A stretch of 55,330 nucleotides of DNA, from IMG/VR virus record IMGVR_UViG_3300023179_001998, positions 1 through 55,330 of that record. One strand, written 5' to 3'. The position numbers and the translations under genes were made by a program. Origin of the DNA: a virus. Below are positions 38,766-47,002 of the stretch, in pieces. Under the pieces are notes generated by a model. That model was not told where the DNA came from, made no database searches, and saw only the letters and a list, made by a program, of their open reading frames with translations. Numbering within the stretch: position 1 is the stretch's first letter; the number at the start of each line of letters is the position of its first letter.

Positions 38766-39481
38766 GCTGATTGAAAAAAATCTTGCGCCCCCCTCAAGGT
38801 TACTTTGCTCTTTGTCTTGCACTTATCACAGTCACAAGTCACTTCTTTTGATATTGCGGGCATCTTATTGAAGAAGTTCATGATCTTTGCAAACACTCCC
38901 TGTGGAAGATTCTCAATAAACTCCAACAGTTCTTCTTTCTTATAGTCCTTGGCTTCGTATATCTGCTTATCGTCATAGATGCTCTCTATGCAAACTGTAA
39001 CGAAGTTCAGCAACTCTTCTGCTCCCTGTCCCTTTTCCTTGTTTGCCTCAAGACTCTGAAGAGTGTTGAAGTTGGGATACTTCATGATGATACCCATAGT
39101 ATTACTGATGGCTACCTTATTTGAGTAACCCTTCTCCTTTACAACCTCAACCTCATTCAGATTGATGTTTACAGGAACCATGTTCTCACACTTTGGGCAC
39201 TTGATCTTTACATCTACGGACTCACCGACAGACTTTGAGCGGAGTTGCAGGAAGATGTATTCAATGTCAAAAGTCGCAGCCTCATCGGGGTTTACTTCAT
39301 TGAAGGTGCAGTTAGACACGATGTCTTTCATCGCAGAGATGATCTGCTGCTGATCCTTTGTCTCATTGGCTAGAAGAAGAATCTTCTCTTCCTTGACTAG
39401 GAATGGACGATACTTTACCTTCTTGCCCGTTGAGGGAAGGGTCAATTCATACTTTGGTGTTGTAATAATAGGCAGACTCAT
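38762..39481 (-). CDS. 26: Baseplate hub assembly/tail chaperone gp26
   Basis: A 239-residue protein. The N-terminus YELTLPSTGKKVKYRPFLVK then EEKILLLANETKD is the mark of gp26-type proteins of T4-like phages. Blocks IVSNCTF, FDIEYIFLQLRSKSVGESVD and MGIIMKYPNFNTLQSLEA follow. A zinc ribbon is formed by C95-P-K-C98 and the C-terminal CDCDKC (C216-C221). It probably chaperones the tape measure before hub assembly. The last codons contain T_TTT_TTT in the slippery X_XXY_YYZ phase; a -1 shift there would give a 302-residue fusion with the next frame. The start is set by AAGGAG, with a late motif upstream. Confidence 0.85.
   Translation of the reverse strand: MSLPIITTPKYELTLPSTGKKVKYRPFLVKEEKILLLANETKDQQQIISAMKDIVSNCTFNEVNPDEAATFDIEYIFLQLRSKSVGESVDVKIKCPKCENMVPVNINLNEVEVVKEKGYSNKVAISNTMGIIMKYPNFNTLQSLEANKEKGQGAEELLNFVTVCIESIYDDKQIYEAKDYKKEELLEFIENLPQGVFAKIMNFFNKMPAISKEVTCDCDKCKTKSKVTLRGAQDFFQSA
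38774..38780 (-). other. Candidate -1 programmed frameshift site T_TTT_TTT
   Basis: On the minus strand the gp26 codons read GAT TTT TTT CAA (D234-F235-F236-Q237). A -1 slip gives ...FF-SISMMHDN... and continues for 66 residues to the stop at 38574. An A-G6-C run 14 nt upstream is a second weak candidate. Confidence 0.6.
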
Positions 39482-39513
39482 AGTTTATTCTCCTTGGACA
39501 TGATGTCTTTCAG

Positions 39514-39520
39514 TATTTAG
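39514..39520 (-). promoter_or_regulatory. Late promoter motif CTAAATA before gp26
   Basis: Minus-strand CTAAATA at the very end of gp54, 32 nt before the gp26 ATG. It would drive gp26 and the tape measure. Confidence 0.6.
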
Positions 39521-40539
39521 ATGCCTTTGAAGAGGGCGGCAGTATTGATACCTGATGTGATTAGGTTGTTTAGGAACACATTTGCGGCAATGTTCTTTGG
39601 CTGTGGAGGCAATACCACATTGGTAGATGCTTCCAAGTTTTGTGGTTCCGGCGGCAGGACAGCCTTGGGTACTCCCTGTGGTTGCATAACAGGAGGGAAG
39701 GTAATACCTTCTTTGTTTGAACCCAAAGGCTTCTGAGCCAAGAACATGCTCTTAAATTTTTGAATCTCGGCTTCGTTATAATCTTTCTTTATACCGTCAG
39801 GTATCGGTATAGTCTGAACCCCCTGCCCCGGATTTAGTGCAGCCATAGCGTAACGGAAGTCTTCTGTGTAATCTCTGAATGGAACAAGTTCGCGGAAACC
39901 AAAGTTTACATTAACGCTCAAAGTAGCATTGCTGGTCTCGGTTTGGATTTGCTGTAGGGCAACAGTTTTTGGGTATATTTCACTAAAAGTCACACCATAT
40001 ATTTCATTGGCCTCAAGACGCTCCAAAGCCTCGTTGTAATTTCTGACATATTGGGGCAACAACATTACGGTAAGTGTGCAGTTTTTTGCATAGTCATCGT
40101 AGAATGCAGGATAGCGATAGACAGGATCTACAATAGCCCGCTGCCAAGATCTAAACACCAAGTATTCATACAAGTCTGTACCGCACAAGAAACTAAAATT
40201 ACTGCTACTATCTCCAAACTGTTGTACGAAAGGTATAGTTTGTTTTGGTCCCGCTATATTTCTATCTGCGGTAGCAAATGTTGCTTCTGGGAATGTTACA
40301 GACGAACAACTAATTGAAAGTCTCCTGCTGTCTACGGGAATAAGACTGGCCGCTGTAGGAACACCATTAAAAAGAATGCAGTAACGATTGTTACGCATGA
40401 ACCCAACATTACGAGAGAATGCAACTATCTCCTCCGCAAAAGACGCTCCGCTTCTTGATCTTTGGGATGGAGAGGCCCGAAAAGATGGCGAAGGACTTAA
40501 CAAATCCGCGAACGACTTGAATACATTGTTGAGAGACAT
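39517..40539 (-). CDS. 54: Baseplate-tail tube initiator gp54
   Basis: A 340-residue protein (T4: 320). The N-terminal part is basic and Ser-rich (SFRASPSQRSRSGASFAEEI), then RYCILFNGVPTAASLIPVDS, RRLSISCSSVTFPEATFATA and the end of a tube-like domain (LYEYLVFRSWQRAIVDPVYR; YPAFYDDYAKNCTLTVMLLP). The 'ALERLEANEIYGVTFSEIYP' block is typical of gp54, which caps the baseplate and starts tube polymerisation. The C-terminal 80 residues are Pro/Asn-rich. The start is set by AAGGAG. It is leftward, whereas its partner gp48 is rightward. Confidence 0.85.
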   Translation of the reverse strand: MSLNNVFKSFADLLSPSPSFRASPSQRSRSGASFAEEIVAFSRNVGFMRNNRYCILFNGVPTAASLIPVDSRRLSISCSSVTFPEATFATADRNIAGPKQTIPFVQQFGDSSSNFSFLCGTDLYEYLVFRSWQRAIVDPVYRYPAFYDDYAKNCTLTVMLLPQYVRNYNEALERLEANEIYGVTFSEIYPKTVALQQIQTETSNATLSVNVNFGFRELVPFRDYTEDFRYAMAALNPGQGVQTIPIPDGIKKDYNEAEIQKFKSMFLAQKPLGSNKEGITFPPVMQPQGVPKAVLPPEPQNLEASTNVVLPPQPKNIAANVFLNNLITSGINTAALFKGI

Positions 40540-40548
40540 GTTACTCCT

Positions 40549-41139
40549 TTAGAGGGAAGCCGCCCATTTCCAAACTTCCTCGCGTGAGGCTTTCTGAAAT
40601 CTATCTAGGGGCAAAAACGGAACGATCTTCCAATCGTATGGTGCTACTTGAACTACCCCCGACAAGAAATGCCCGTATCGGTAACTCTTGATACACGCCT
40701 TAAGAAATTTACGCATACTTGGGCTTTTCTTGAGAAGGTAGTACTCCAATAGCATGGATGCCTTGGGGTCTTCAAACCAATCCACGGCATCCGCAAAGTC
40801 AATCAGGTAGTTCAGGAACACCGCACGGTTATGGAACCGCAGGTAGTGTAGATTTAGTCCTAAGAAGCCGTTCTTTTCGTAGTTCAATACCACAACAAGC
40901 GGGAACTGATCGTAAAAGGGCATCTCGTATTTTCCTTTGGGGTCATAGGAGAAGAAATACATCTTTCCGGGCTTGACTGAGTTTGGGGATTGAACCCCTG
41001 AACGCAGAATGGCTCCCTGACTCATTGGTTTTATTCGGGATAGATTATCCTTTAGCCAATAAGTAGCCTTCTTTGAGGTCATTTCCATGTCCTCAAATCG
41101 GAACTGACGGACTACCTTTAGTACATCCTTCTTACTCAT
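40549..41139 (-). CDS. Putative DNA end protector gp2-like protein
   Basis: A 196-residue protein directly downstream of gp4, with an ATGA overlap. The block KPGKMYFFSYDPKGKYEMPF then YDQFPLVVVLNYEKNGFLGL and NLHYLRFHNRAVFLNYLIDF is conserved in T4-like and jumbo phages under the label DNA end protector (gp2), which blocks RecBCD on injected DNA ends. The 2-4 gene pairing also occurs in T4. The T4 protein is longer (274) and I cannot show similarity beyond this block, so the name is tentative. Confidence 0.55.
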   Translation of the reverse strand: MSKKDVLKVVRQFRFEDMEMTSKKATYWLKDNLSRIKPMSQGAILRSGVQSPNSVKPGKMYFFSYDPKGKYEMPFYDQFPLVVVLNYEKNGFLGLNLHYLRFHNRAVFLNYLIDFADAVDWFEDPKASMLLEYYLLKKSPSMRKFLKACIKSYRYGHFLSGVVQVAPYDWKIVPFLPLDRFQKASREEVWKWAASL

Positions 41140-41597
41140 GCCTTAGCCTTACCGAATATCTCTTCTTCCGTTAGGATTTTGAACTTCCATCCCCTGTCAG
41201 CACAGAATGCTCTAGCGGCTTCCCATTTACTGCTGTTGACCATCCAATCCCTGATCTCGTTCAGTTTGTTTCGGGTCATCTTCTTACCCTCTGTGATTGG
41301 CTGAACAGTCATTTTCTTTGGCTTGATCTCTATGAGCATAGACTCCTCTATACCTTGGGAGTTCTTGGCTTTGATCCAAAAGTCAACGAAGTATCTGTGT
41401 ACCTTCCCGTCCACGGGCGAGCGGTATGGGACGATGATTTCTTCCGAAGACCACTTTAGGATTGATTCGGTTAGGTCACAGTATTGCATAAAGCGGCGTT
41501 CCCACAACGAACGATACACACATTTGGTGGGATCGCCTTTATACTTTTGGGGGTTCTGTGGGCGGTAGAACCCTTTATATGTTTTGAAGGTTCCGAT
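41136..41597 (-). CDS. 4: Head completion protein gp4, probable non-canonical AUC start
   Basis: A head completion protein/nuclease-fold protein of 153 residues if started at ATC 41595-41597 (T4 gp4: 150). Diagnostic blocks: YRSLWERRFMQYCDLTESIL, WSSEEIIVPYRSPVDGKVHR and YFVDFWIKAKNSQGIEESML. A GTG at 41519 would drop the conserved N-terminal GTFKTYKGFYRPQNPQKYKG, which matches the usual start of this family. The open frame reaches back to a TAG at 41616-41618 without any ATG, GTG or TTG before that block. AGGAG (41606-41610) lies 8 nt before the ATC, and a consensus late promoter TATAAATA lies just upstream. Either AUC is used or a base is wrong in the sequence. Confidence 0.85.
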   Translation of the reverse strand: MGTFKTYKGFYRPQNPQKYKGDPTKCVYRSLWERRFMQYCDLTESILKWSSEEIIVPYRSPVDGKVHRYFVDFWIKAKNSQGIEESMLIEIKPKKMTVQPITEGKKMTRNKLNEIRDWMVNSSKWEAARAFCADRGWKFKILTEEEIFGKAKA

Positions 41598-41605
41598 GAC
41601 CGTAT

Positions 41606-41610
41606 CTCCT
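41606..41610 (-). promoter_or_regulatory. Ribosome binding site deciding the gp4 start
   Basis: AGGAG on the minus strand, 8 nt before ATC 41597 and 5 nt before GTC 41600; no standard start codon lies within range. Confidence 0.6.
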
Positions 41611-41616
41611 ATCTTC

Positions 41617-41624
41617 TATTTATA
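41617..41624 (-). promoter_or_regulatory. Late promoter TATAAATA (consensus) before gp4, divergent pair
   Basis: Exact late octamer on the minus strand. T4 spacing puts +1 near 41611, immediately before the AGGAG at 41606-41610. It is paired with a plus-strand CTAAATA at 41634-41640, as at 3.6 kb. Confidence 0.75.
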
Positions 41625-41633
41625 AAACATCTA

Positions 41634-41640
41634 CTAAATA
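41634..41640 (+). promoter_or_regulatory. Late promoter motif CTAAATA before gp48, divergent pair
   Basis: Plus-strand CTAAATA, 17 nt before the GTG start of gp48, followed by AAGGAG. It is the only clear promoter of the 13.6-kb baseplate operon. Confidence 0.65.
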
Positions 41641-41657
41641 GCAGTAAGGAGAACAAA

Positions 41658-42911
41658 GTGCCAAATAACGAAACCAGAATTCCAAGTTCGGGTCAACAAC
41701 CTGTCACATCATTACAACCAAGAAATGTTAGAGAGTCTTTTGTAGGGAACACCCTTTACACATATCCACTAACTCTTGGATCAGTTCCCGAGTATCAAAA
41801 TTTCATGACATTTGAGATATTTGAAACAGGAGGTCAAGGGTTAAATTCACAGAAAGATTCCTATAGTGATAATCCTTTTTCGGGAACAAGTGTTCAATTC
41901 CCCGTTTCGGTAGCAGGAGGCGTTTTAGCAGAAAGAGGAATTAGTAGTCTGGGTAAATTAGGAGAAGGTGTTATTAGCCAAGGATTAGGAAGTTCTGTTT
42001 TGGGTAAAATTGGCGGGGCGTATGGCGGGTTTGCAATTCTATCTGTCATAACTAGTGGTGTTGGTGCAGATGTCTTCAATCAAGTAAAAGATGGGTTTGG
42101 TTATAACAAAGGTATGGGAACAGGGGAGTTTGGGTTTACTCAAGAGGTAACTAAATTCAACACAGCAAACAGAAGAGTAGACAAAACAATCTGCCTGTAT
42201 CTTCCGGCAAACATCAAAACTTCGTATGGAGTAGAGTATACTGAAGAAGATATGGCTTCTACAGCACTTGCAGCAGACACACTAAAAATAACGGCGCAAT
42301 CGCTGAAAAATTTAATCTCGGGCGGCGATGTTGGAGGCATGAAAGATAGTCTAAAGGCCGCTTTGGATAAGGGAACCGGTAACCTTTTGGGAAGACAGTC
42401 TCTAAAGGTCGCTTCCGAATCGTTATCAATTTTGGCAAAACCAATATTCGGTGATGATGTAAAGTTGGACAAGTTGTATGAAGGAATGACAAGACAAGTT
42501 GCTAATCCTATGGTTGTGAATATGTTTAAGAGTGTAAAGAGAAGGTCTTTTACTTTCTCTTTTGTATTTGTCCCAACATCAAGGGAAGAATTGAGAAACA
42601 TCTACAACATCATCACTTTATTCAAGAAGTATTCTATGCCAAAGAGAGCGGACGATTCTTCTGGTGGACGCTTACTAGAATACCCGGCAGAATGGAGAAT
42701 TCGCTTTTGGAACCATCAGAATGAGAATCTTTATCTTCCAAGAATAGCAAGATGCTGCTTGAAAGACATAAACCTTACATATGGTGATACACCATTTACA
42801 ACATTCGCTCCAGAAGAAGGATTAGGTGCAGCCCCAACAAAGTATGAAATGGAATTAACCTTTGAAGAACTAGAAATCTTGGTACAACAGAGAATAGACG
42901 AGGGGTACTAA
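41658..42911 (+). CDS. 48: Baseplate tail tube cap gp48
   Basis: A 417-residue protein starts at GTG 41658, fixed by AAGGAG about 6 nt upstream; the open frame further upstream overlaps gp4 and is not used. The N-terminal YTYPLTLGSVPEYQNFMTFE, then NTANRRVDKTICLYLPANIK (typical of gp48-like proteins) and the C-terminal FVPTSREELRNIYNIITLFK...WRIRFWNHQNENLYLPRIAR match the T4-like gp48, which caps the baseplate under gp54. It is longer than T4 (364) owing to an Ala/Gly-rich helix region at about 85-150. It is the first gene of the rightward baseplate operon. Confidence 0.85.
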   Translation: MPNNETRIPSSGQQPVTSLQPRNVRESFVGNTLYTYPLTLGSVPEYQNFMTFEIFETGGQGLNSQKDSYSDNPFSGTSVQFPVSVAGGVLAERGISSLGKLGEGVISQGLGSSVLGKIGGAYGGFAILSVITSGVGADVFNQVKDGFGYNKGMGTGEFGFTQEVTKFNTANRRVDKTICLYLPANIKTSYGVEYTEEDMASTALAADTLKITAQSLKNLISGGDVGGMKDSLKAALDKGTGNLLGRQSLKVASESLSILAKPIFGDDVKLDKLYEGMTRQVANPMVVNMFKSVKRRSFTFSFVFVPTSREELRNIYNIITLFKKYSMPKRADDSSGGRLLEYPAEWRIRFWNHQNENLYLPRIARCCLKDINLTYGDTPFTTFAPEEGLGAAPTKYEMELTFEELEILVQQRIDEGY

Positions 42912-42913
42912 TC

Positions 42914-43801
42914 ATGAGTTATTTCTCTTATTTTCCTCTTACTCCTGTTGTCCTAAACCAAGATACCGTTGATATACGGCAGGCTCGTAACATTCTAAAA
43001 CGAGCGAAGTTTTCGTATTACATAAAGGAACGGGAGGGGCTATACGAACTATATCAAATTAGAGATGGCGAGCGGCCGGATACTCTAGCCCACAAATTTT
43101 ATGGTAGATCCGAATTGCATTGGGTGATACTGCTGTTCAACGAGATTATAGATCCCTACTATGAGTGGCCGATGTCAACCGATGAGTTGAATCGTTACAT
43201 AGCGTATAAGTATCCGGGCAAGGCAGTTTATGTTGATGACACCTTCTTCTATGAAGATGGCGTAAAAAGAAATCAGCGTATTGACCCAACAGAACCAATA
43301 CTAAACGGGGAAGCAATAGCAAATATAACTCAAGGCTTAGAAACTAGGCAACTCAAAGTTATATCTTATGATCCTTTGCTCATGAAAATGGTTGTCTTGG
43401 ATGACGGGTGGTTGAACACCGGTGTTCCCACCAACAGAAAAATAACCCTAAAAAATAGTAATGGAAACAACATCTTCAGTTCAATACGATACATAGAACA
43501 AAATGACACAGCAGTACACCACTTTACAGATGGTGCAAACGAAATAGTAAACCCAAGAGGAAGAATTGATGAGACATCGGATTTTTTGGGAGTCACAGTA
43601 AGAATACTTCTGTATACAAACCCCAATCCAGATATTAGAACTCCATCTCTTGCAGTTCTTCCGTATGTAAACAATAGCGAATATGAATATCAGTTGAATG
43701 AGAGTAAAAGAACTATCAACCTCTTGAAACCATATTTCCTCAACGAGGTTTTGAAACAGTTCTCTGCACTATTCAGCAAAGGAAGAGTAAGCGGAGTGTG
43801 A
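42914..43801 (+). CDS. 53: Baseplate wedge protein gp53
   Basis: A 295-residue protein. RDGERPDTLAHKFYGRSELH then WVILLFNEIIDPYYEWPMST matches T4 gp53 (GSPRPEELANAIYGNPQLYW; VLLMCNDNYDPYYGW), the LysM-like core of the wedge protein that joins wedges around the hub. It is about 100 residues longer than T4 gp53 (196), the extra part being a beta-rich C-terminal region (residues 130-260) before the final LLKPYFLNEVLKQFSALFSK helix. The start ATG follows gp48 by 2 nt. Confidence 0.9.
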   Translation: MSYFSYFPLTPVVLNQDTVDIRQARNILKRAKFSYYIKEREGLYELYQIRDGERPDTLAHKFYGRSELHWVILLFNEIIDPYYEWPMSTDELNRYIAYKYPGKAVYVDDTFFYEDGVKRNQRIDPTEPILNGEAIANITQGLETRQLKVISYDPLLMKMVVLDDGWLNTGVPTNRKITLKNSNGNNIFSSIRYIEQNDTAVHHFTDGANEIVNPRGRIDETSDFLGVTVRILLYTNPNPDIRTPSLAVLPYVNNSEYEYQLNESKRTINLLKPYFLNEVLKQFSALFSKGRVSGV

Positions 43802-43802
43802 A

Positions 43803-45137
43803 GTGGGTAGAGTATCTAATTCAAAACTAGCCGCACCCGGCGACCTGATTATTGAGGACATCACCCTCACATCAGCAAGCGGCTTTTCTTTGAGCATATG
43901 GAACATGATCTACTCCGTTGAGTTGTTTGAAGATTTGTATTCAAACTCTCTGTCGGGAACTATCATATTCGGAGACTCGTTGGCGTTATCTCGCCACTTG
44001 CCCCTTCTTGGCGAAGAGAAGGTAAAGATCGTGTTTTACACCCCCGGTCAAGAAGATCAACCACAAAAGAAAATTGAATTGAACATGCGAGTCTATAAGA
44101 TTTCGCAAAGAACAGAGATGGGTTCGGACAAAGCCGTAATGGTTGGCGTTGAATTGGTATCGGAAGAATTCTTTATCAACAGCACCATAAAGTTCAGTAA
44201 AGCATATTCTAGTATGACTTATAGCGACATGGTTCGTAGTATTTTTGATGAGTATGTTGACCCTGCCGTAAACGAAAGCGGAATTGCAGTAAACAAAGAT
44301 TCGCAAAGACTACACATTTATCCCACGGATGGAGCAAGAAATCTTGTTGTCCCATATTGGTCTCCGTTCTACACCATAAATTGGTTAGCCAACAAATCCA
44401 GTGCAGCATCAAATCAAGCCATGTCCGACTACATGTTCTTTCAGTCGCTTGATGGGTCATATCAGTATATGCCCATATCGCATTTCAAAATGGTGCCGGT
44501 AACTGCCTCATATACCCATATACCTCCCGATAAAACCAAAGATTTGTTAGCCTTCAATAATTTGTCCCAAGTTTCAATTTTGAATAGCGGTAACCGAATG
44601 GAGAATATAGGAACAGGAGTGTTTTCTTCTTTGTTGACCACCTTTGATATAAACTCAAAACGGATAGAGTCAAGTATCTACCGCTACTCCAAAAACTATA
44701 CCGATGTTGACCATATTGACAAGTATCCATTGGTTCCTTCAAGTCTTGACAAATACAGCGACAAAATAATGAGTTATAGGAAGGTTCTTCCTAAAAACAC
44801 ATTCAAGTTTAATGGCGTATCAGACAACGAAACTCACGACTTGTATGCTTTGGGTAGACAGAGTTTACTCAATCAGATGAACACCATAACCCTTCAGGTA
44901 GTTGCAAGTGGAGACTCTAGAAGAAGAGTGGGAGACATAGTAGAACTGAAGTTAGTATCACAGGAAGACACCGCAAAGAAAGACGATCCTTATGATCCGT
45001 ATCTCAGCGGGAATTACATGATTACAAAGATAAATCACTCGTTCACCCACGATGACTATGAGATCATAATGACTCTATCTAAAGACTCATATGCTTCTCC
45101 ACTACCCGATACAAAGGAATCAACCCTCAAGGTGTAA
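43803..45137 (+). CDS. 27: Baseplate hub protein, gp27-like
   Basis: A 444-residue protein starts at GTG 43803 with GGAG 6 nt upstream. It opens GDLIIEDITLTSASGFSLSI then NMIYSVELFEDLYSNSLSGT, a tube-like domain; KVVLPKN-type middle domains follow, and the C-terminus (RRRVGDIVELKLVSQED; LSGNYMITKINHSFTHDDYE) is the second tube-like domain, as in gp27-type hub proteins. T4 gp27 has 391 residues. It forms the trimeric ring that holds gp5. Position directly before gp5 supports the call. Confidence 0.75.
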   Translation: MGRVSNSKLAAPGDLIIEDITLTSASGFSLSIWNMIYSVELFEDLYSNSLSGTIIFGDSLALSRHLPLLGEEKVKIVFYTPGQEDQPQKKIELNMRVYKISQRTEMGSDKAVMVGVELVSEEFFINSTIKFSKAYSSMTYSDMVRSIFDEYVDPAVNESGIAVNKDSQRLHIYPTDGARNLVVPYWSPFYTINWLANKSSAASNQAMSDYMFFQSLDGSYQYMPISHFKMVPVTASYTHIPPDKTKDLLAFNNLSQVSILNSGNRMENIGTGVFSSLLTTFDINSKRIESSIYRYSKNYTDVDHIDKYPLVPSSLDKYSDKIMSYRKVLPKNTFKFNGVSDNETHDLYALGRQSLLNQMNTITLQVVASGDSRRRVGDIVELKLVSQEDTAKKDDPYDPYLSGNYMITKINHSFTHDDYEIIMTLSKDSYASPLPDTKESTLKV

Positions 45138-45139
45138 AC

Positions 45140-47002
45140 ATGGACTCATCTATCATACACGATCAGATGGGAAAGAACGGCTTTGTGTGGTTTCACGGAG
45201 TTGTTGAGGATGTAGATGATCCTCTTATGATGGGAAGAGTTAGAGTTCGTTGCTTTGGTTTTCACACAGGAGATAAGGATCTTCTTCCAACAGACAGTTT
45301 GCCTTGGGCTACTACTCTACAACCAATAACAAGTGCAGCAGTAAGCGGTAAAGGAAGAAGTCCTACTGGCGTTCTCACAGGTTCTTGGGTTGTTGGTTTC
45401 TTCCGTGATGGTATAAACTGTCAAGACCCAATAATCATTGGAACATTTGCTGCCTATCCTGAACCAGATCCCGATACAGGTAAGATGTCAAACCCCAAAG
45501 AAGGGTTCAACGATCCACAGGGGAAATACCCAAGCGAAGATTACGCCGGAGAACCAGATACAAATCGTCTTGCAAGAAATGAAGAGATAGACAAAACCAT
45601 AGTAAAAGTAAAGAGGGATGAAGCAGAAAGCGGGGTCGCAACCGCCTTGGTTGGCAGTTGGAATGAACCCGAAACTCCATACTCCGCCAAGTATCCAAAG
45701 AACCATGTCATAGAAACCGAAGCAGGACATATCATTGAGTTGGACGATACTACAGGAGCAGAGCGTATTGGTATCTACCACAAGGCAGGCACATGGTTTG
45801 AAATACATCCTGACGGCAAGAAGGTGGAGAAGATAAAGTCCGATAACTATGAGATTGTTGCGGGGAACAATCATGTTTTAATCAAAGGCAATTGCGATCT
45901 CAACATTAATGGCAATAGCAAGCAAAAGGTCGGTAAAGACCTACTCGTAGAAATAGCAGGCGATGCCAAGATTTTAGTCAACGGCAACATTATCATGGAG
46001 ACCAAGAAGGATTTCGTCCACAAGGTTGGAGGAACTTATACGGTCGCAAGTGGTGGAAACATGTTGTTTGTTGCCCCACGCATAGATTTTAACCCAGAGG
46101 GTCTAGATCCGGGAGCAATTATTACTGGTCTCATGCCCACGGGCGTGGGCGCACCCGCGAGAGCGAGTGCTTTGTCTGTAGCAGCGGCAGGTGGTAATGT
46201 AACCACGGTAAGCAGCGTAACAACCACAACTTCAACTATAACAACCGCCAATCCAATAGCAGGAGGCGGAATAGCAGCATCACAAGCAACTCAACTTGAT
46301 AGTGTCCAGACGGCAGCACAGCAGGCACAGGCATCAGCAAATCCCGTGCAAGCAGTAGCAGGTGAAGCGGATACTGGACTAAACAGCGTAGTGTCTGGTA
46401 TAGGTTCCGTGATATCAGGAATTCAATCTGCTGTCGGTGGGGTTGTTGGGGGTATTGGTCAAGCGGTAGGTGGTGCAGCAGAAGGAACTGGATTAGGATC
46501 AATTGGTCAGGGTGCAGGTCCACTAAATCTTGGAAGTCTATTGGGTGTTGGTGGAGCAATACTTGGTGGAGGTGGCGCAGCGGCTCCTGTTGGTTCTGCT
46601 GTTGGTGGAATCGGAGGAAATATGCAGGCGGGCGGTATTGCAGGAGTAGCAAACCAAGGAACCGATCTTGGAGCCATGTTTGCCACAAATTCAGCAGCGG
46701 CAGGAACACAGACACAGACGGCTCTGCCTCCTGTAGCAGCAGGTATAGCAGGACAGAATCAACCTGTCACAAGCGTAAACCTAGCCCCCACAGCCGCACC
46801 CGGATTGCCTACAACGAGTTTGTATGCTGTTCAGGGTGGAAAGGCTACTCTTATCACAGGATACCCCGGCAAGGCTGCTACGCAACTAAATGACCCATCA
46901 GTAGGCAGTTCACCAGCAATCCCCGCCGTTCCAATCGTTGCATACGAGACTAACTTCCCGTCCGACGCAGTAGATCAGGTTGACGGTGGGGAGTTTGCAT
47001 GA
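45140..47002 (+). CDS. 5: Baseplate central spike gp5-like, no lysozyme domain seen
   Basis: A 620-residue protein. The N-terminal OB-fold is clear: GFVWFHGVVEDVDDPLMMGR then VRVRCFGFHTGDKDLLPTDS and TGVLTGSWVVGFFRDG. A beta-helix/VgrG-like part follows (HIIELDDTTGAERIGIYHKA; NNHVLIKGNCDLNINGNSKQ; GTYTVASGGNMLFVAPRIDF). No T4-type lysozyme domain lies between them, in line with cyanophage gp5. From about residue 335 the protein is Gly/Ala/Ser/Gln low complexity, starting at a GC-rich patch that encodes PTGVGAPARAS. It pierces the envelope, tipped by the PAAR protein encoded 3' of it. Confidence 0.85.
   Translation: MDSSIIHDQMGKNGFVWFHGVVEDVDDPLMMGRVRVRCFGFHTGDKDLLPTDSLPWATTLQPITSAAVSGKGRSPTGVLTGSWVVGFFRDGINCQDPIIIGTFAAYPEPDPDTGKMSNPKEGFNDPQGKYPSEDYAGEPDTNRLARNEEIDKTIVKVKRDEAESGVATALVGSWNEPETPYSAKYPKNHVIETEAGHIIELDDTTGAERIGIYHKAGTWFEIHPDGKKVEKIKSDNYEIVAGNNHVLIKGNCDLNINGNSKQKVGKDLLVEIAGDAKILVNGNIIMETKKDFVHKVGGTYTVASGGNMLFVAPRIDFNPEGLDPGAIITGLMPTGVGAPARASALSVAAAGGNVTTVSSVTTTTSTITTANPIAGGGIAASQATQLDSVQTAAQQAQASANPVQAVAGEADTGLNSVVSGIGSVISGIQSAVGGVVGGIGQAVGGAAEGTGLGSIGQGAGPLNLGSLLGVGGAILGGGGAAAPVGSAVGGIGGNMQAGGIAGVANQGTDLGAMFATNSAAAGTQTQTALPPVAAGIAGQNQPVTSVNLAPTAAPGLPTTSLYAVQGGKATLITGYPGKAATQLNDPSVGSSPAIPAVPIVAYETNFPSDAVDQVDGGEFA
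46135..46163. repeat. GC-rich repeat, copy C (in gp5)
   Basis: Shares GGCGCACCCGCG with copies A and B in the coding sense and the CCCACGGGCG motif with copy D. It encodes PTGVGAPARA at the border between the spike and the low-complexity tail. Confidence 0.55.

Noticed and set aside
41484-41657. N-terminal extension of gp48
   Set aside because: It overlaps gp4 and both late promoters; the GTG at 41658 has a proper AAGGAG.
42140-42601. 153-codon minus-strand frame
   Set aside because: Shadow of gp48, with no start signals.
46236-46715. 159-codon minus-strand frame rich in His/Gln/Leu
   Set aside because: Complement of the Gly/Ala/Ser low-complexity tail of gp5.
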